DNA of 64,000 nucleotides from an uncultured Rhodobacter sp. (GCA_945952585.1 CAMFII010000006.1:62001-126000), one strand, 5' to 3'; shown: positions 8,168 to 17,582, counted from the first letter of the stretch. Program-made: numbers and translations. Notes: generated by a model not told the origin, from the letters alone.

Positions 8168-10693
8168 TCAGTCGGCCTGTTTCTGCATCGCCGCCTCGAG
8201 CTTCGCCTTGTCGGCGTCGCTCAATTCCGGGCGGCTGATCTTGAGCGTGAGCTTATCGAGCTTGGCGGTCAGCGGGAACGGCGGCTGGTAGTCCGCGTCG
8301 TTCACGCCAGTCAGCGTGTCCGAGCCGATGTCAAACGCTTCGTCCCATTGCAGGATCAGGGGCAGCGTGTGCTCCATCTTCTGCGTGGCGACCTCCTTGC
8401 CATCGACCTTGAGCACACCGGTTCCGCTCTGCCCGATGCCTTCGAAGCTGTTGAAGGCAAGTGTTGCTGCGCCCAGACCGTCATAGGTGAAGTCGAACTC
8501 AACCGTATGCTTGCCGGGCGTCAGTGCATCGGGCCCGTTCCAAGCGATCCGCTTCAGATCGACCAGGTTCCACAGGAAGACCGGCTTGCCGTCCTTCAGG
8601 TAGAAGCCGTAGCCGCCGAACCGTCCGCCCGAAGTGAGGATCATGCCCTGAGCCGGGGCGCCCTCCGGCACCTCGAGATCGGCCGTGATCGTGTAGGACG
8701 AGTTCAGGATCGACGGAGAGTCGCCCTGTGGCAGGCCCGTCATCGGCCGTGTATAGACGAACTCTGTCCGGCCCGCGGTGATGTTCGGCCGCGGAGCGGC
8801 AATGCGGGCGGCCACCGAAGCGTCCATCGGGAACACCTGGTATTTCTTCGCTTCCTCGATGAACTCTGCCTTCATCGCCTTGACCTTGTCGGGATGCTCG
8901 GCCGCAATGTCCTTGGTCTGGTTCATGTCGGTGTTCAGATCATAAAGCTGGAACACCTGGTTGTTGAGCGGATCGGGGTTTGCCGGTCCGGTCGCCTCCC
9001 AGGGCGCGCGGTTGACCTTGGTCGACAGCAGCCAGCCATCATCATACATCGCCCACTGGCCCATCATCTCGAAGTACTGCTTCTTGTGGTGGCTGGGTTC
9101 CTTGGCGTTCTTGGCGTCAAAGGTATAGGCAAAGCTCGTGCCCTCGATCGGCGCCTGCTTGATGCCGTCGACCTCTTCCGGGGCCTTGATCCCGGTCACC
9201 TCGAGGATGGTCGGCACCACGTCGATCACATGCATGAACTGGTCACGGCGCGAGCCCACATCGGTGATGTGCCCGGGCCAGGACACGACCATGTTCTGCC
9301 GGATGCCGCCCAGCCGCGAGGCATTCTGCTTGAACCAGTCGAACGGCGTGTCGAAGGCCCAGGACCAGCCCGCCGACATGTGGTTGTAGGTCTGGTCGGT
9401 GCCCCAGACATCGTACCACTTCATCTGCACATCGGCCGGGATCTCGTTCAGGCCGTTGAAGAAGGCGACCTCGTTCGGAGTGCCGAGCGGCCCGCCTTCG
9501 GCAGAAGTACCGTTGTCGCCGTTGATGTAGATGATGATCGTGTTGTCGAGCTCGCCGATGTTCTTGACTGCGTCGATCACCCGGCCGATCTCATGGTCGG
9601 AATAGGCGGAATAGGCCGCAAAGACGTTGACCTGCCTGATAAAGAGCTTCTTCTCGACATCGGTCAGCTTGTCCCAGGGCTTGATGTAATCCGCGGGCCA
9701 GGGCGACAGCGTCGCATCCTGCGGTACGAGACCCATCTTCTTCTGGTTCTCGAAAATGCGCTGGCGCAGCGCCTCGTAGCCGTCGTCGAAGAGGTGCATC
9801 GCCTCGATCTTGTCCACCCATTCCTTGGTCGGGTGGTGCGGGGCGTGGGTCGCGCCGGGTGCATATTCGATCATGAACGGCTTGGACGGATCGATCTGGT
9901 GCATGTCAGTGATCCAGTCGATCGCGTCATCCGCCATGCCCGTGATAAGGTTCCAGTTCGGATTGTCCTTGAACGGGTAGATCTGGGTTGTGTCGTTGAA
10001 CAGGTTCGGCTGCCACTGGTTGGCGTCGCCGCCGACGAAGCCGTAGAAGTGCTGGAAGCCCATGCCGGTCGGCCATTGGTCGAAGGGACCGGCCTGAGAG
10101 GCCTCGAAGGCCGGGGTGTTGTGATCCTTGCCGTACCAGGCTGTGTTATAGCCGTTGTCGAGCAGGATCCGCCCGATCGTCGCCTTGTCCTTCGAGATGA
10201 CCGAGTTGTAGCCGGGGAAGCCGGTCGACTGTTCGGAGATTACGCCGAAGCCGACGGAATGGTGGTTGCGACCGGTGATGAGCGCTGCCCGGGTGGGCGA
10301 GCAGAGCGCGGTCGAGTGGATATTGGTGTAGCTGATGCCGGTCTTGGCCAGCGCGTCCATCGTCTCGGTCGGGATCACCCCGCCGAAGGTCGAGGGCACG
10401 CCAAAGCCGGCGTCATCGGTGATGATGAGCAGCACGTTCGGCGCCTTCTTCGGCGGCACGACGCGCGGCTCCCACCACGGAGTGGACTGGAGCGCTTCCT
10501 GCTTGATCACCCCGCCGAACTTCATCGGCGGCGGCGGAAGCTGGTTGCCCTCCAACACGCGGGTCGCTGCCGGCGAGCCGACCGGCGCCTCTGACTGCGC
10601 CAGCCCTGCGGTCGCGCCCATCGCACCAAAGGCGATCGCAGCGACGACGGCGGACGCCATTCGCCCGCTCCATCGCGTCTTGTTTGTCGTCAT
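8168..10693 (-). CDS. Large exported arylsulfatase (AtsA-like, formylglycine type)
   Basis: An 841-residue sulfatase with an N-terminal Sec signal (hydrophobic stretch about residues 12-32, cleavage after GLAQ). The core has LLIITDDAGFG (Asp93, Asp94), the signature CSPTR (Cys131, formylglycine precursor) followed by AALITGRNHH, and YINGDNGTSAEGG. After about residue 620 there is an extra beta-rich C-terminal domain, as in the long arylsulfatases of proteobacteria. The start chosen is the ATG giving MTTNKTRW, since it directly precedes the signal peptide; a longer frame upstream is unlikely. It is transcribed divergently from pstS across a 339-bp gap, so it could share phosphate-starvation control. 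Substrate is unknown. Confidence 0.88.
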   Translation of the reverse strand: MTTNKTRWSGRMASAVVAAIAFGAMGATAGLAQSEAPVGSPAATRVLEGNQLPPPPMKFGGVIKQEALQSTPWWEPRVVPPKKAPNVLLIITDDAGFGVPSTFGGVIPTETMDALAKTGISYTNIHSTALCSPTRAALITGRNHHSVGFGVISEQSTGFPGYNSVISKDKATIGRILLDNGYNTAWYGKDHNTPAFEASQAGPFDQWPTGMGFQHFYGFVGGDANQWQPNLFNDTTQIYPFKDNPNWNLITGMADDAIDWITDMHQIDPSKPFMIEYAPGATHAPHHPTKEWVDKIEAMHLFDDGYEALRQRIFENQKKMGLVPQDATLSPWPADYIKPWDKLTDVEKKLFIRQVNVFAAYSAYSDHEIGRVIDAVKNIGELDNTIIIYINGDNGTSAEGGPLGTPNEVAFFNGLNEIPADVQMKWYDVWGTDQTYNHMSAGWSWAFDTPFDWFKQNASRLGGIRQNMVVSWPGHITDVGSRRDQFMHVIDVVPTILEVTGIKAPEEVDGIKQAPIEGTSFAYTFDAKNAKEPSHHKKQYFEMMGQWAMYDDGWLLSTKVNRAPWEATGPANPDPLNNQVFQLYDLNTDMNQTKDIAAEHPDKVKAMKAEFIEEAKKYQVFPMDASVAARIAAPRPNITAGRTEFVYTRPMTGLPQGDSPSILNSSYTITADLEVPEGAPAQGMILTSGGRFGGYGFYLKDGKPVFLWNLVDLKRIAWNGPDALTPGKHTVEFDFTYDGLGAATLAFNSFEGIGQSGTGVLKVDGKEVATQKMEHTLPLILQWDEAFDIGSDTLTGVNDADYQPPFPLTAKLDKLTLKISRPELSDADKAKLEAAMQKQAD

Positions 10694-10933
10694 GGAAAGT
10701 CCCCCAAATAACTGTAGGGCGCATAACCGGCCCACACCTGCAAGTTCCTTGGACCCTGGCACCGGTCAGCGAAATGCCCATTCGGCGCCGGAATCACATC
10801 ATGACACATTCGCGCGCGTCGATGTTGGAAGTTTGTGCGGCGAGCACTTTACTTTGCGCGCCAGCAACGGAGTCTTCGGTGGCGATGGACCTCCGGTCGG
10901 CGCGGGGGCGTGAGCGGACGCGAATTCATAAAA

Positions 10934-10968
10934 CTGTTACAAAACTATTACAAATGGTTTGCCATAGG
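10934..10968 (+). promoter_or_regulatory. Pho box and -10 element of the pst operon
   Basis: Two PhoB half-sites, CTGTTAC (10934-10940) and CTATTAC (10945-10951), are separated by AAAA, which matches the 11-bp repeat unit of a Pho box. A weaker third unit ending in CAT lies just upstream (10923-10929). A possible -10 (CATAGG, 10963-10968) follows 11 bp later, as in PhoB-activated promoters that lack a -35. The rest of the 339-bp divergent gap to the sulfatase gene (10694-11032) shows no other clear element. Confidence 0.8.
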
Positions 10969-11032
10969 CCCTTACGCCCCCGGACCAAGGTCGCCTCGGG
11001 GCGTCCTGACGCGAATCCATCAGGAGATCACA

Positions 11033-12064
11033 ATGACCATCATGAAGCTCACGGCCTCGGCGCTCGCGATTGCCGCCGTGTCGGCCACCGCGGCCGCCGC
11101 GCGCGATCAGGTTCAGGTGTCCGGTTCCTCGACCGTTCTGCCCTATGCCACCATCGTGGCCGAAGCCTTCGGCGAAAACACCGACTTCAAGACCCCCGTG
11201 GTCGAAGGCGGCGGCTCTTCGGCGGGCCTGAAGAAATTCTGCGAAGGCGTGGGCGAGAACACGGTCGATGTTGCGAACTCCTCGCGCAAGATCAAGGACT
11301 CGGAACTCGAGACCTGCAAGCAGAACGGCGTGACCGACATCATGGAAGTCCGCATCGGCTATGACGGCATCGTCTTCGCCTCGGACATCAAGGGCGCCGA
11401 TTTCACCTTCACCCCGGAAGACTGGTACAAGGCGCTGGCCGCCGAGGTTCTGGTTGACGGCAAACTGGTTCCGAACACCGCCAAGAACTGGAAAGACGTG
11501 AACCCGGCCCTGCCGGACCAGGAAATCCTGGCTTTCGTCCCGGGCACCAAGCACGGCACCCGCGAAGTGTTCGAACAGAAGGTCCTGGAAGCCGGCTGCA
11601 AGGCCTCGGGCGCCGAGGAAGTCATCACCGGCCTGAAGGGCGGCGATGCCAAGGCTGCGACCGAGACCTGCGTCAAGATGCGGACCGACGGCAAGTCGGT
11701 GGACATCGACGGCGACTATACCGAAACCCTGTCGCGCCTGGCCTCGGCCCCGCATGGCATCGGCGTGTTCGGCCTCGCCTTCTATGAAAACAACACCGAC
11801 AAGCTGAAGGTTGCCCCGATGGGCGGGATCGTTCCCTCGGTCGAAACCATCGCCGACGGCACCTACCCGGTGTCGCGTCCGCTCTTCTTCTATGTGAAGA
11901 AAGCGCATATCGGCGTCGTTCCGGGCCTGCAGGAATATGCCGAGTTCTTCGTGTCCGACGACATTGCCGGCCCTGACGGCCCGCTGGCCGCCTATGGCCT
12001 GGTTCCCGATCCGGAACTCGCCAAGACCCAGGCTGCGGTCGCAGCCCAGGAAACCATGAAGTAA
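11033..12064 (+). CDS. pstS: Phosphate ABC transporter substrate-binding protein PstS
   Basis: The 343-residue periplasmic phosphate-binding protein delivers phosphate to PstCA. It has a short Sec signal (residues 1-23, ending ATAAAA) and the phosphate-loop motif VSGSSTVLPYA, then VEGGGSSAG and VANSSRKI, all typical of the PstS/SphX type in alphaproteobacteria. The start at 11033 has AGGAGA six bases upstream; a longer open frame upstream runs through the Pho box and is rejected. First gene of pstSCAB-phoU-phoB. Confidence 0.95.
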   Translation: MTIMKLTASALAIAAVSATAAAARDQVQVSGSSTVLPYATIVAEAFGENTDFKTPVVEGGGSSAGLKKFCEGVGENTVDVANSSRKIKDSELETCKQNGVTDIMEVRIGYDGIVFASDIKGADFTFTPEDWYKALAAEVLVDGKLVPNTAKNWKDVNPALPDQEILAFVPGTKHGTREVFEQKVLEAGCKASGAEEVITGLKGGDAKAATETCVKMRTDGKSVDIDGDYTETLSRLASAPHGIGVFGLAFYENNTDKLKVAPMGGIVPSVETIADGTYPVSRPLFFYVKKAHIGVVPGLQEYAEFFVSDDIAGPDGPLAAYGLVPDPELAKTQAAVAAQETMK

Positions 12065-12074
12065 GATCGCGTGG

Positions 12075-12126
12075 CCCGGCTCAGCCGGGTCGCCGCATCT
12101 TCCGCGCGGGCGGGTTCGCCCGCGCG
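12075..12126 (+). other. Two strong hairpins in the pstS-pstC gap
   Basis: CCCGGC/GCCGGG (12075-12080, 12084-12089) and a perfect 10-bp stem CGCGCGGGCG/CGCCCGCGCG with a 4-base loop (12103-12112, 12117-12126). There is no T tract, so these are more likely mRNA 3'-end stabilisers or partial terminators that raise PstS above the permease subunits than full terminators. Confidence 0.6.
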
Positions 12127-12166
12127 TCTCCTTCCCTCCCGGACTCCCTTCCGCATCGGAGTGCAC

Positions 12167-13627
12167 ATGTCCGTCTTCTGGACCATCCTGATTGTCCTGG
12201 CCCTGGCTGCCCTGGGGTACATCCTCGGGCGCCAGAAGGCGCTGAATTCCGTCGGCGGCGATTCCCGCCGGATGCATTCCCTGCCCCGCTATTACGGCTG
12301 GAACGTCGCCATCTTCACGATGGTTCCGGCCTTCCTCGTGCTGATCGCCTGGATGTTCGCCCAGGCCGAATATGTCGAACGCCACGTCACCTCGATGATC
12401 GAGCCGGCCGACATCGGCGAGGGATCGAACCTGAGCCTCGTCATGGCCGATGTGCGCCGCCTCGCGAGCGGCCTCGAAACCGCGATCAGCACGGGCGCGA
12501 TGACCGCCGATCAGGTCATGGCCCTCGACGCGAGCAAGGACGACATCCGCGGGATGCTCGGCAAGGTCGGCGTCGCCTTCGGATCGGATGTCACGCCGCA
12601 TATCCTCGCCGCGGCCCAGAATTACCGCGAGATCGTCAGCGCCGCCTCGGTCTACCGCGCAATCGCGGTACTGGCCGTGGCGCTGATCGGCTTTGCCTAT
12701 GCCTATGCGCAGACGAACGGCAGCTTCTGGGCCCGCAACCGGGTCGAACAGGTGACGCTCGGCCTGCTTATCCTGTGTTCGATGATCGCCATCGCCACGA
12801 CGGTCGGCATCATCCTGTCGATGGTGTTCGAGACCGGCCACTTCTTCGGCCAGTATTCCTGGACCGAGTTCTTCTTCGGCACCACCTGGTCGCCGAACTT
12901 CCACGGCAACTCGCAGCTCGGGATGCTGCCGCTCCTCTGGGGCACGCTCTATGTCTCGGCGATCGCGCTGGCGGTGGCAGTGCCGATCGGACTCTTCGCC
13001 GCTATCTACATGTCGGAATATGCCTCGCCGCGCTTCCGCTCGATCGCCAAGCCGGCCATCGAGGTTTTGGCCGGCATCCCGACCATCGTCTACGGCCTGT
13101 TCGCACTCATCACCGTCGGTCCGCTCCTGCGCGACTGGCTGGCCCAGCCGCTCGGTCTTGGCAATTCCGGCTCCTCGGTGATGACGGCAGGCCTCGTCAT
13201 GGGCGTGATGATCATCCCCTTCGTCTCGTCCCTGTCCGACGATATCATCAACGCCGTGCCGCAAAGCCTGCGCGACGGCTCGCTCGGTCTGGGCGCCACC
13301 CCGTCAGAGACGATCCGCCAGGTGGTGCTGCCCGCCGCCCTGCCCGGCATCGTCGGCGCGGTGCTGCTGGCCGCTTCGCGCGCCATCGGGGAAACCATGA
13401 TCGTGGTCCTCGGCGCCGGCGCCGCCGCCAAGCTCAGCCTCAACCCGTTCGAGGCGATGACGACGATCACCGTCAAGATCGTGAGCCAGTTGACCGGCGA
13501 CACCGATTTCGCCGCACCGGAAACTCTTGTCGCCTTCGCCCTTGGCCTGACGCTCTTCGTCATCACGCTCGGGCTGAACATCCTTGCCCTCTACATCGTC
13601 CGCAAATACCGGGAGCAATACGAATGA
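12167..13627 (+). CDS. pstC: Phosphate ABC transporter permease PstC
   Basis: Inner-membrane permease subunit of the Pst phosphate importer, 486 residues. It has an N-terminal extension with two membrane segments and a soluble loop (about residues 60-160), which makes it longer than the E. coli protein, and then the core six-helix permease domain. The cytoplasmic EAA loop that contacts PstB is seen around LGLGATPSETIRQVVLPAALPG. The ATG at 12167 is chosen because GGAG (12158-12161) is correctly spaced; the frame extends 96 bases upstream through the hairpins. It overlaps pstA by four bases (ATGA). Confidence 0.93.
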   Translation: MSVFWTILIVLALAALGYILGRQKALNSVGGDSRRMHSLPRYYGWNVAIFTMVPAFLVLIAWMFAQAEYVERHVTSMIEPADIGEGSNLSLVMADVRRLASGLETAISTGAMTADQVMALDASKDDIRGMLGKVGVAFGSDVTPHILAAAQNYREIVSAASVYRAIAVLAVALIGFAYAYAQTNGSFWARNRVEQVTLGLLILCSMIAIATTVGIILSMVFETGHFFGQYSWTEFFFGTTWSPNFHGNSQLGMLPLLWGTLYVSAIALAVAVPIGLFAAIYMSEYASPRFRSIAKPAIEVLAGIPTIVYGLFALITVGPLLRDWLAQPLGLGNSGSSVMTAGLVMGVMIIPFVSSLSDDIINAVPQSLRDGSLGLGATPSETIRQVVLPAALPGIVGAVLLAASRAIGETMIVVLGAGAAAKLSLNPFEAMTTITVKIVSQLTGDTDFAAPETLVAFALGLTLFVITLGLNILALYIVRKYREQYE

Positions 13628-14970
13628 CCGACGCCACCGCCAACGCTTCGGCCCGGCGCACGGGCTCGCTTCTTGTCCCGGACGCGCGCACCCGCCGCCG
13701 CAACGCCGCCGAGGCCCGGTTCAAGATCTACGGCCTTGCCGCGACGCTGGTCGGGATGGTCGCGCTGGTCATGCTCCTCATCTCGATCTTTTCCAGCGGC
13801 ACCGGCGCCTTCTTCCAGACCTTCCTGCATATACCAGTCACGCTCGATGCGGCGGTGCTCGACAAATCCGGCAACCGCGATCCCGCGGAAATGCAGAAGG
13901 TCACGACCATCGGCTATGCAAAGGTTCTCAACGCATCGCTCCAGAAGGTCCTCGACGACAAGGGGATGGCGGTCGCGGGCCTGACGGACAAGGACGTGGC
14001 CGACATGATCTCGAAAGAGGCGCCGGCGCAAATCCGCAACATGGTCCTCGCCAATCCGGCGCTGATCGGCCAGACCGTGGACATGACCATCCTCGCGAAT
14101 GGCCGGATCGACGGATATTTCAAGGGTCGCGTCTCGATGGAGAGCGCCCAACTCGACAAGAACGTGAGCCCGCGCCAACTGGAGCTGGCCGACAAGATGC
14201 GCGCCGCCGGCATGCTGACCACCGATTTCAACTGGGGCTTCCTGACCTCGGGCGACAGCTCGGACCAGCGGCCGGAATCGGCTGGCCTTGGCGTGGCCAT
14301 CATCGGCTCGCTCTACATGATGATCGTGGTGCTGGTCCTGTCGCTGCCCATCGGGGTAGCGGCTTCGATCTATCTCGAGGAATTCGCCCCCAAGAACCGC
14401 TGGACCGACCTGATCGAGGTGAACATCGCCAACCTCGCGGCGGTGCCGTCCATCGTCTTCGGCATCCTCGGCCTTGCCGTGTTCATCAACTTCGCCGGCC
14501 TGCCGCAATCGGCGCCGATCGTCGGCGGTCTCGTGCTCACGCTGATGACCCTGCCGCGGATCATCATCCCGGCCCGCGCCGCGCTGAAGGCGGTCCCGCC
14601 CTCGATCCGCGACGCCGCGCTTGGCGTGGGCGCGTCAAAGATGCAGTCCGTCTTCGACCACGTCCTGCCGCTCGCCGCGCCGGGGATCCTGACCGGGATG
14701 ATCATCGGCCTTGCGCAAGCGCTTGGCGAAACCGCGCCGCTCCTGCTGATCGGCATGGTCGCCTTCGTGCGGGAGTTTCCGGGCGCGCCGCCGCAGGGCT
14801 TTTTCGATCCGGCTTCCGCCCTGCCCGTGCAGGTCTATAACTGGACGCAGCGGTCGGACCCGGCCTTTGTCGAACGGGCCTCGGGCGCGGTGATCGTGCT
14901 GCTCGTCTTCCTGCTCATCATGAATGCGGTCGCCATCATCCTGCGCCGCCGCTTCGAACGCCGCTGGTAA
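13624..14970 (+). CDS. pstA: Phosphate ABC transporter permease PstA
   Basis: Second permease subunit of the Pst importer, 448 residues. The N-terminal part (about 40-220) contains one membrane helix and a large soluble domain of the kind found in long PstA proteins of alphaproteobacteria. The permease core follows, with the EAA loop near LGVGASKMQSVFDHVLPLAAPG. The start overlaps the pstC stop (ATGA), indicating translational coupling. PstB follows 12 bp downstream. Confidence 0.93.
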   Translation: MTDATANASARRTGSLLVPDARTRRRNAAEARFKIYGLAATLVGMVALVMLLISIFSSGTGAFFQTFLHIPVTLDAAVLDKSGNRDPAEMQKVTTIGYAKVLNASLQKVLDDKGMAVAGLTDKDVADMISKEAPAQIRNMVLANPALIGQTVDMTILANGRIDGYFKGRVSMESAQLDKNVSPRQLELADKMRAAGMLTTDFNWGFLTSGDSSDQRPESAGLGVAIIGSLYMMIVVLVLSLPIGVAASIYLEEFAPKNRWTDLIEVNIANLAAVPSIVFGILGLAVFINFAGLPQSAPIVGGLVLTLMTLPRIIIPARAALKAVPPSIRDAALGVGASKMQSVFDHVLPLAAPGILTGMIIGLAQALGETAPLLLIGMVAFVREFPGAPPQGFFDPASALPVQVYNWTQRSDPAFVERASGAVIVLLVFLLIMNAVAIILRRRFERRW

Positions 14971-14982
14971 GGGGGCAACCAA

Positions 14983-15780
14983 ATGAATGACATGCGTATC
15001 GCGGAGCGTGACGTGGAAACCAACGAAAGCAAGATCTCGGCCCGGAAGGTTCAGGTCTATTACGGCACGAACCACGCGCTCAAGGACGTCGACGTCGATA
15101 TCCTCGACAAGACCGTGACGGCCTTCATCGGCCCGTCGGGCTGCGGCAAGTCCACCTTCCTGCGCTGCCTGAACCGGATGAATGACACGGTGGCCAGCGC
15201 GCGCGTCGAAGGCACGATCAAGCTCGACGGTGAGAACATTTACGACGCCAAGGTGGACCCGGTGCAGCTGCGCGCCAAGGTCGGCATGGTGTTCCAGAAG
15301 CCGAACCCCTTCCCCAAGTCGATCTACGACAACATCGCCTACGGCCCGAAGATCCACGGCCTGACCCGCTCGAAAAGCGAGCTTGACGGCATCGTCGAGA
15401 CCTCGCTGAAGAAAGCCGCGCTCTGGAACGAGGTGAAGGACCGGCTCGACTCGCCTGGCACTGGCCTGTCGGGCGGCCAGCAGCAGCGCCTCTGCATCGC
15501 GCGGGCCATCGCCACCCAGCCGGAAGTCCTGTTGATGGACGAGCCCTGCTCGGCGCTGGACCCGATCGCGACCGCGCAGGTCGAGGAACTGATCGACGAA
15601 CTCCGCAGCCAATTCTCGGTGGTGATCGTCACCCACTCGATGCAGCAGGCCGCCCGCGTCAGCCAGCGCACGGCCTTCTTCCACCTTGGCAACCTTGTCG
15701 AATACGGCGAGACGGGCCAGATCTTTACCAACCCCAAGGATCCCCGCACGGAGTCCTACATTACCGGCCGGATCGGCTGA
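14983..15780 (+). CDS. pstB: Phosphate ABC transporter ATPase PstB
   Basis: The 265-residue ATPase energises PstCA. Walker [10 protein letters not shown] (residues 50-58), signature LSGGQQQRL, Walker [13 protein letters not shown] and switch histidine [12 protein letters not shown] are all intact. The N-terminal 20 residues precede the domain, and an internal ATG at 14992 is an alternative start; AAGGGGG lies upstream of 14983. The protein should sit at the inner face of the membrane and also take part in repressing the Pho regulon when phosphate is plentiful. Confidence 0.96.
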   Translation: MNDMRIAERDVETNESKISARKVQVYYGTNHALKDVDVDILDKTVTAFIGPSGCGKSTFLRCLNRMNDTVASARVEGTIKLDGENIYDAKVDPVQLRAKVGMVFQKPNPFPKSIYDNIAYGPKIHGLTRSKSELDGIVETSLKKAALWNEVKDRLDSPGTGLSGGQQQRLCIARAIATQPEVLLMDEPCSALDPIATAQVEELIDELRSQFSVVIVTHSMQQAARVSQRTAFFHLGNLVEYGETGQIFTNPKDPRTESYITGRIG

Positions 15781-15790
15781 GGGAGCATCC

Positions 15791-16510
15791 ATGAACAGCG
15801 ATCCCCATATCGTCACGTCCTTCGACCGCGATCTCGAGGCCATCCAGGCCATGATCATGAAAATGGGCGGGCTGGTCGAGGCCGCCATCCTCGACGCCGC
15901 CCAGGCGCTCGAGACCCGCGACGACGAACTGGCCGAGCGGGTGCGCCTTGCCGACAGGGCGATTGACGCGCTCGAGGACCAGATCCAATCGGAAGCCGCT
16001 CGGGTCCTGGCGCTGCGTTCGCCCACCGCGACAGACCTGCGGACCGTGCTGTCGGTGATGAAGATCGCAGGCACGCTGGAACGCTGCGGTGACTATGCCA
16101 AGAACCTGGCCAAGCGGTCCTCGGTCCTGAACCAGCTTCCCCCGGTGGGCGACACAGCCGGCACCATCCGCCGCATGGCCAAGGCGGTCGAGCAGCTTCT
16201 GAAGGACGCGCTCGACGCCTATATCCGCCGCGATGCGGAACTGGCCGAGGATGTGCGCCGCCGCGACCGCGATGTCGACCAGATGTACAACTCGCTCTTC
16301 CGCGTTTTCCTCACCCACATGATGGAAGACCCGCGCAACATCACCGCCTGCATGCACCTGCATTTCATCGCCAAGAACCTGGAACGGATGGGCGACCATG
16401 CGACCGGCGTGGCCGAGCAGGTAATCTACCTCGTGCGCGGCGCCCTGCCGGAAGATGCGCGCCCGAAGGAGGACACGACCTCGCTTTCCGGTCTTGACGG
16501 GATGAAGTGA
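15791..16510 (+). CDS. phoU: Phosphate signalling regulator PhoU
   Basis: A 239-residue, almost wholly helical protein with two PhoU repeats. The metal-cluster motifs ERCGDYAKNLAKR and ERMGDHATGVAEQ, one per repeat, are clear. PhoU links the state of the Pst transporter to the PhoR kinase and so dampens PhoB activity when phosphate is sufficient. The start at 15791 follows GGGAG by five bases; an in-frame extension into the end of pstB is rejected. The stop overlaps the phoB ATG by one base. Confidence 0.94.
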   Translation: MNSDPHIVTSFDRDLEAIQAMIMKMGGLVEAAILDAAQALETRDDELAERVRLADRAIDALEDQIQSEAARVLALRSPTATDLRTVLSVMKIAGTLERCGDYAKNLAKRSSVLNQLPPVGDTAGTIRRMAKAVEQLLKDALDAYIRRDAELAEDVRRRDRDVDQMYNSLFRVFLTHMMEDPRNITACMHLHFIAKNLERMGDHATGVAEQVIYLVRGALPEDARPKEDTTSLSGLDGMK

Positions 16511-17202
16511 TGGCAGCCGCCGAACAACCCACAGTGCTGGTCGTCGAGGACGAACCGGCACAGCGTGAAGTCCTGTCCTACAACTTCGAGGCCGAGGGCT
16601 TTCGCGTGTCGCAGGCCGGCAACGGCGAAGAGGCGCTGATCCTGGTCGAAGAGGTCGCGCCCGACGTGATCGTTCTCGACTGGATGCTGCCCAATGTCTC
16701 GGGGATCGAGGTCTGCCGGCGGCTGAAGTCGCGTCCCGAAACCCGCGGCGTGCCGATCATCATGCTCTCGGCCCGGTCCGAGGAAGTGGACCGGGTGCGC
16801 GGGCTTGAAACCGGGGCCGACGACTATGTGACCAAGCCCTATTCGATCGTGGAGCTTCTGGCCCGTGTCCGCGCCCAGCTGCGTCGCTCTCGCCCGTCTT
16901 CGGTCGGACTGACGCTGGCCTATGACGACATCCGGCTCGACCCCGAGACGCACCGCGTCTATCGCGCCGACAAGGTGCTCAAGCTCGGCCCGACCGAGTT
17001 CCGCCTGCTGTCGACCTTCATGGAAAAACCGGGCCGGGTCTGGAGCCGCGAGCAGCTTCTCGACCGCGTCTGGGGCCGCGACATCTATGTCGATACCCGC
17101 ACGGTCGACGTCCATATCGGCCGGCTGCGGAAGGCGCTCTGCGCCTTTGGCGGCGATGATCCGCTGCGCACCGTGCGCGGCGCCGGATACGCGCTCGGCT
17201 GA
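16510..17202 (+). CDS. phoB: Phosphate response regulator PhoB
   Basis: A 230-residue OmpR-type regulator. Its receiver domain has the acidic pocket EDE (14-16), phospho-acceptor Asp57 (VIVLDWMLP) and Lys109, followed by a winged-helix domain with the TVDVHIGRLRKAL recognition helix. The ATG at 16510 overlaps the phoU stop (TGATG); a GTG three bases earlier is also in frame. PhoB should bind the Pho box upstream of pstS, closing an autoregulatory loop. The cognate kinase gene phoR is not next to this operon, unlike many relatives where it precedes pstS. Confidence 0.95.
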   Translation: MAAAEQPTVLVVEDEPAQREVLSYNFEAEGFRVSQAGNGEEALILVEEVAPDVIVLDWMLPNVSGIEVCRRLKSRPETRGVPIIMLSARSEEVDRVRGLETGADDYVTKPYSIVELLARVRAQLRRSRPSSVGLTLAYDDIRLDPETHRVYRADKVLKLGPTEFRLLSTFMEKPGRVWSREQLLDRVWGRDIYVDTRTVDVHIGRLRKALCAFGGDDPLRTVRGAGYALG

Positions 17203-17221
17203 TCTGCCAACGGCTTCCGAC

Positions 17222-17255
17222 AACGCCTCCGTGCGCCCCGCGCCGGAGGCGTTTT
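17222..17255 (+). terminator. Intrinsic terminator of the pst-pho operon
   Basis: AACGCCTCCG (17222-17231) pairs with CGGAGGCGTT (17244-17253) around a 12-base loop, followed by TT. Confidence 0.85.
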
Positions 17256-17582
17256 CATCACGAAAACGCGATCGACCCCGCCCCCTGTCACCTGGGGAAC
17301 AGCGGCCCCGGCCAGGCCGTGGCAGGTTCGCGTCATGGCCCGATGAGGCGCCAAGAAAAAAGCCGGAAGACCAAGGCAAGGCCTGCCCCCAACTGGCCGT
17401 CACCTCGCACAAGGGACCGTCCCTTTCCCCTGATGCCCCGCCTGCGAGTGCCAAGGTCGACCAGCTTTTCGAATGCCCCCAGTAGGCATCGGGCCGCCGC
17501 GTTCCCCAAGCGTGGCGGCCCGCTTCGCTTTGGGCGAGATAGGTTGGAATGGCAGAACCCTGACCGGCGGGGGTGTCCCGGA
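17256..17582. other. Gap without a gene between phoB terminator and nrsF
   Basis: No convincing gene is seen in these 327 bases. A dyad GGGCCGCC/GGCGGCCC (17491-17498, 17514-17521) lies in it and could terminate transcripts arriving from nrsF on the minus strand, but it lacks a clear T tract. One plus-strand frame up to 17485 stays open but has no start codon. Confidence 0.5.

Noticed and set aside
8048-10594. An 848-codon open frame on the plus strand opposite the large sulfatase
   Set aside because: It is the antisense shadow of a clear sulfatase gene; high G+C keeps antisense frames open and the translation has no recognisable domain.
10937-13264. A 775-codon minus-strand frame opposite pstS-pstC
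   Set aside because: Shadow of the pst genes; the product is rich in His, Arg, Asp and Gly without structure, and it runs across the Pho box.
17321-17485. Small gene between phoB and nrsF ending DQLFECPQ
   Set aside because: The frame has protein-like composition but continues from the phoB shadow and has no start codon with a Shine-Dalgarno.
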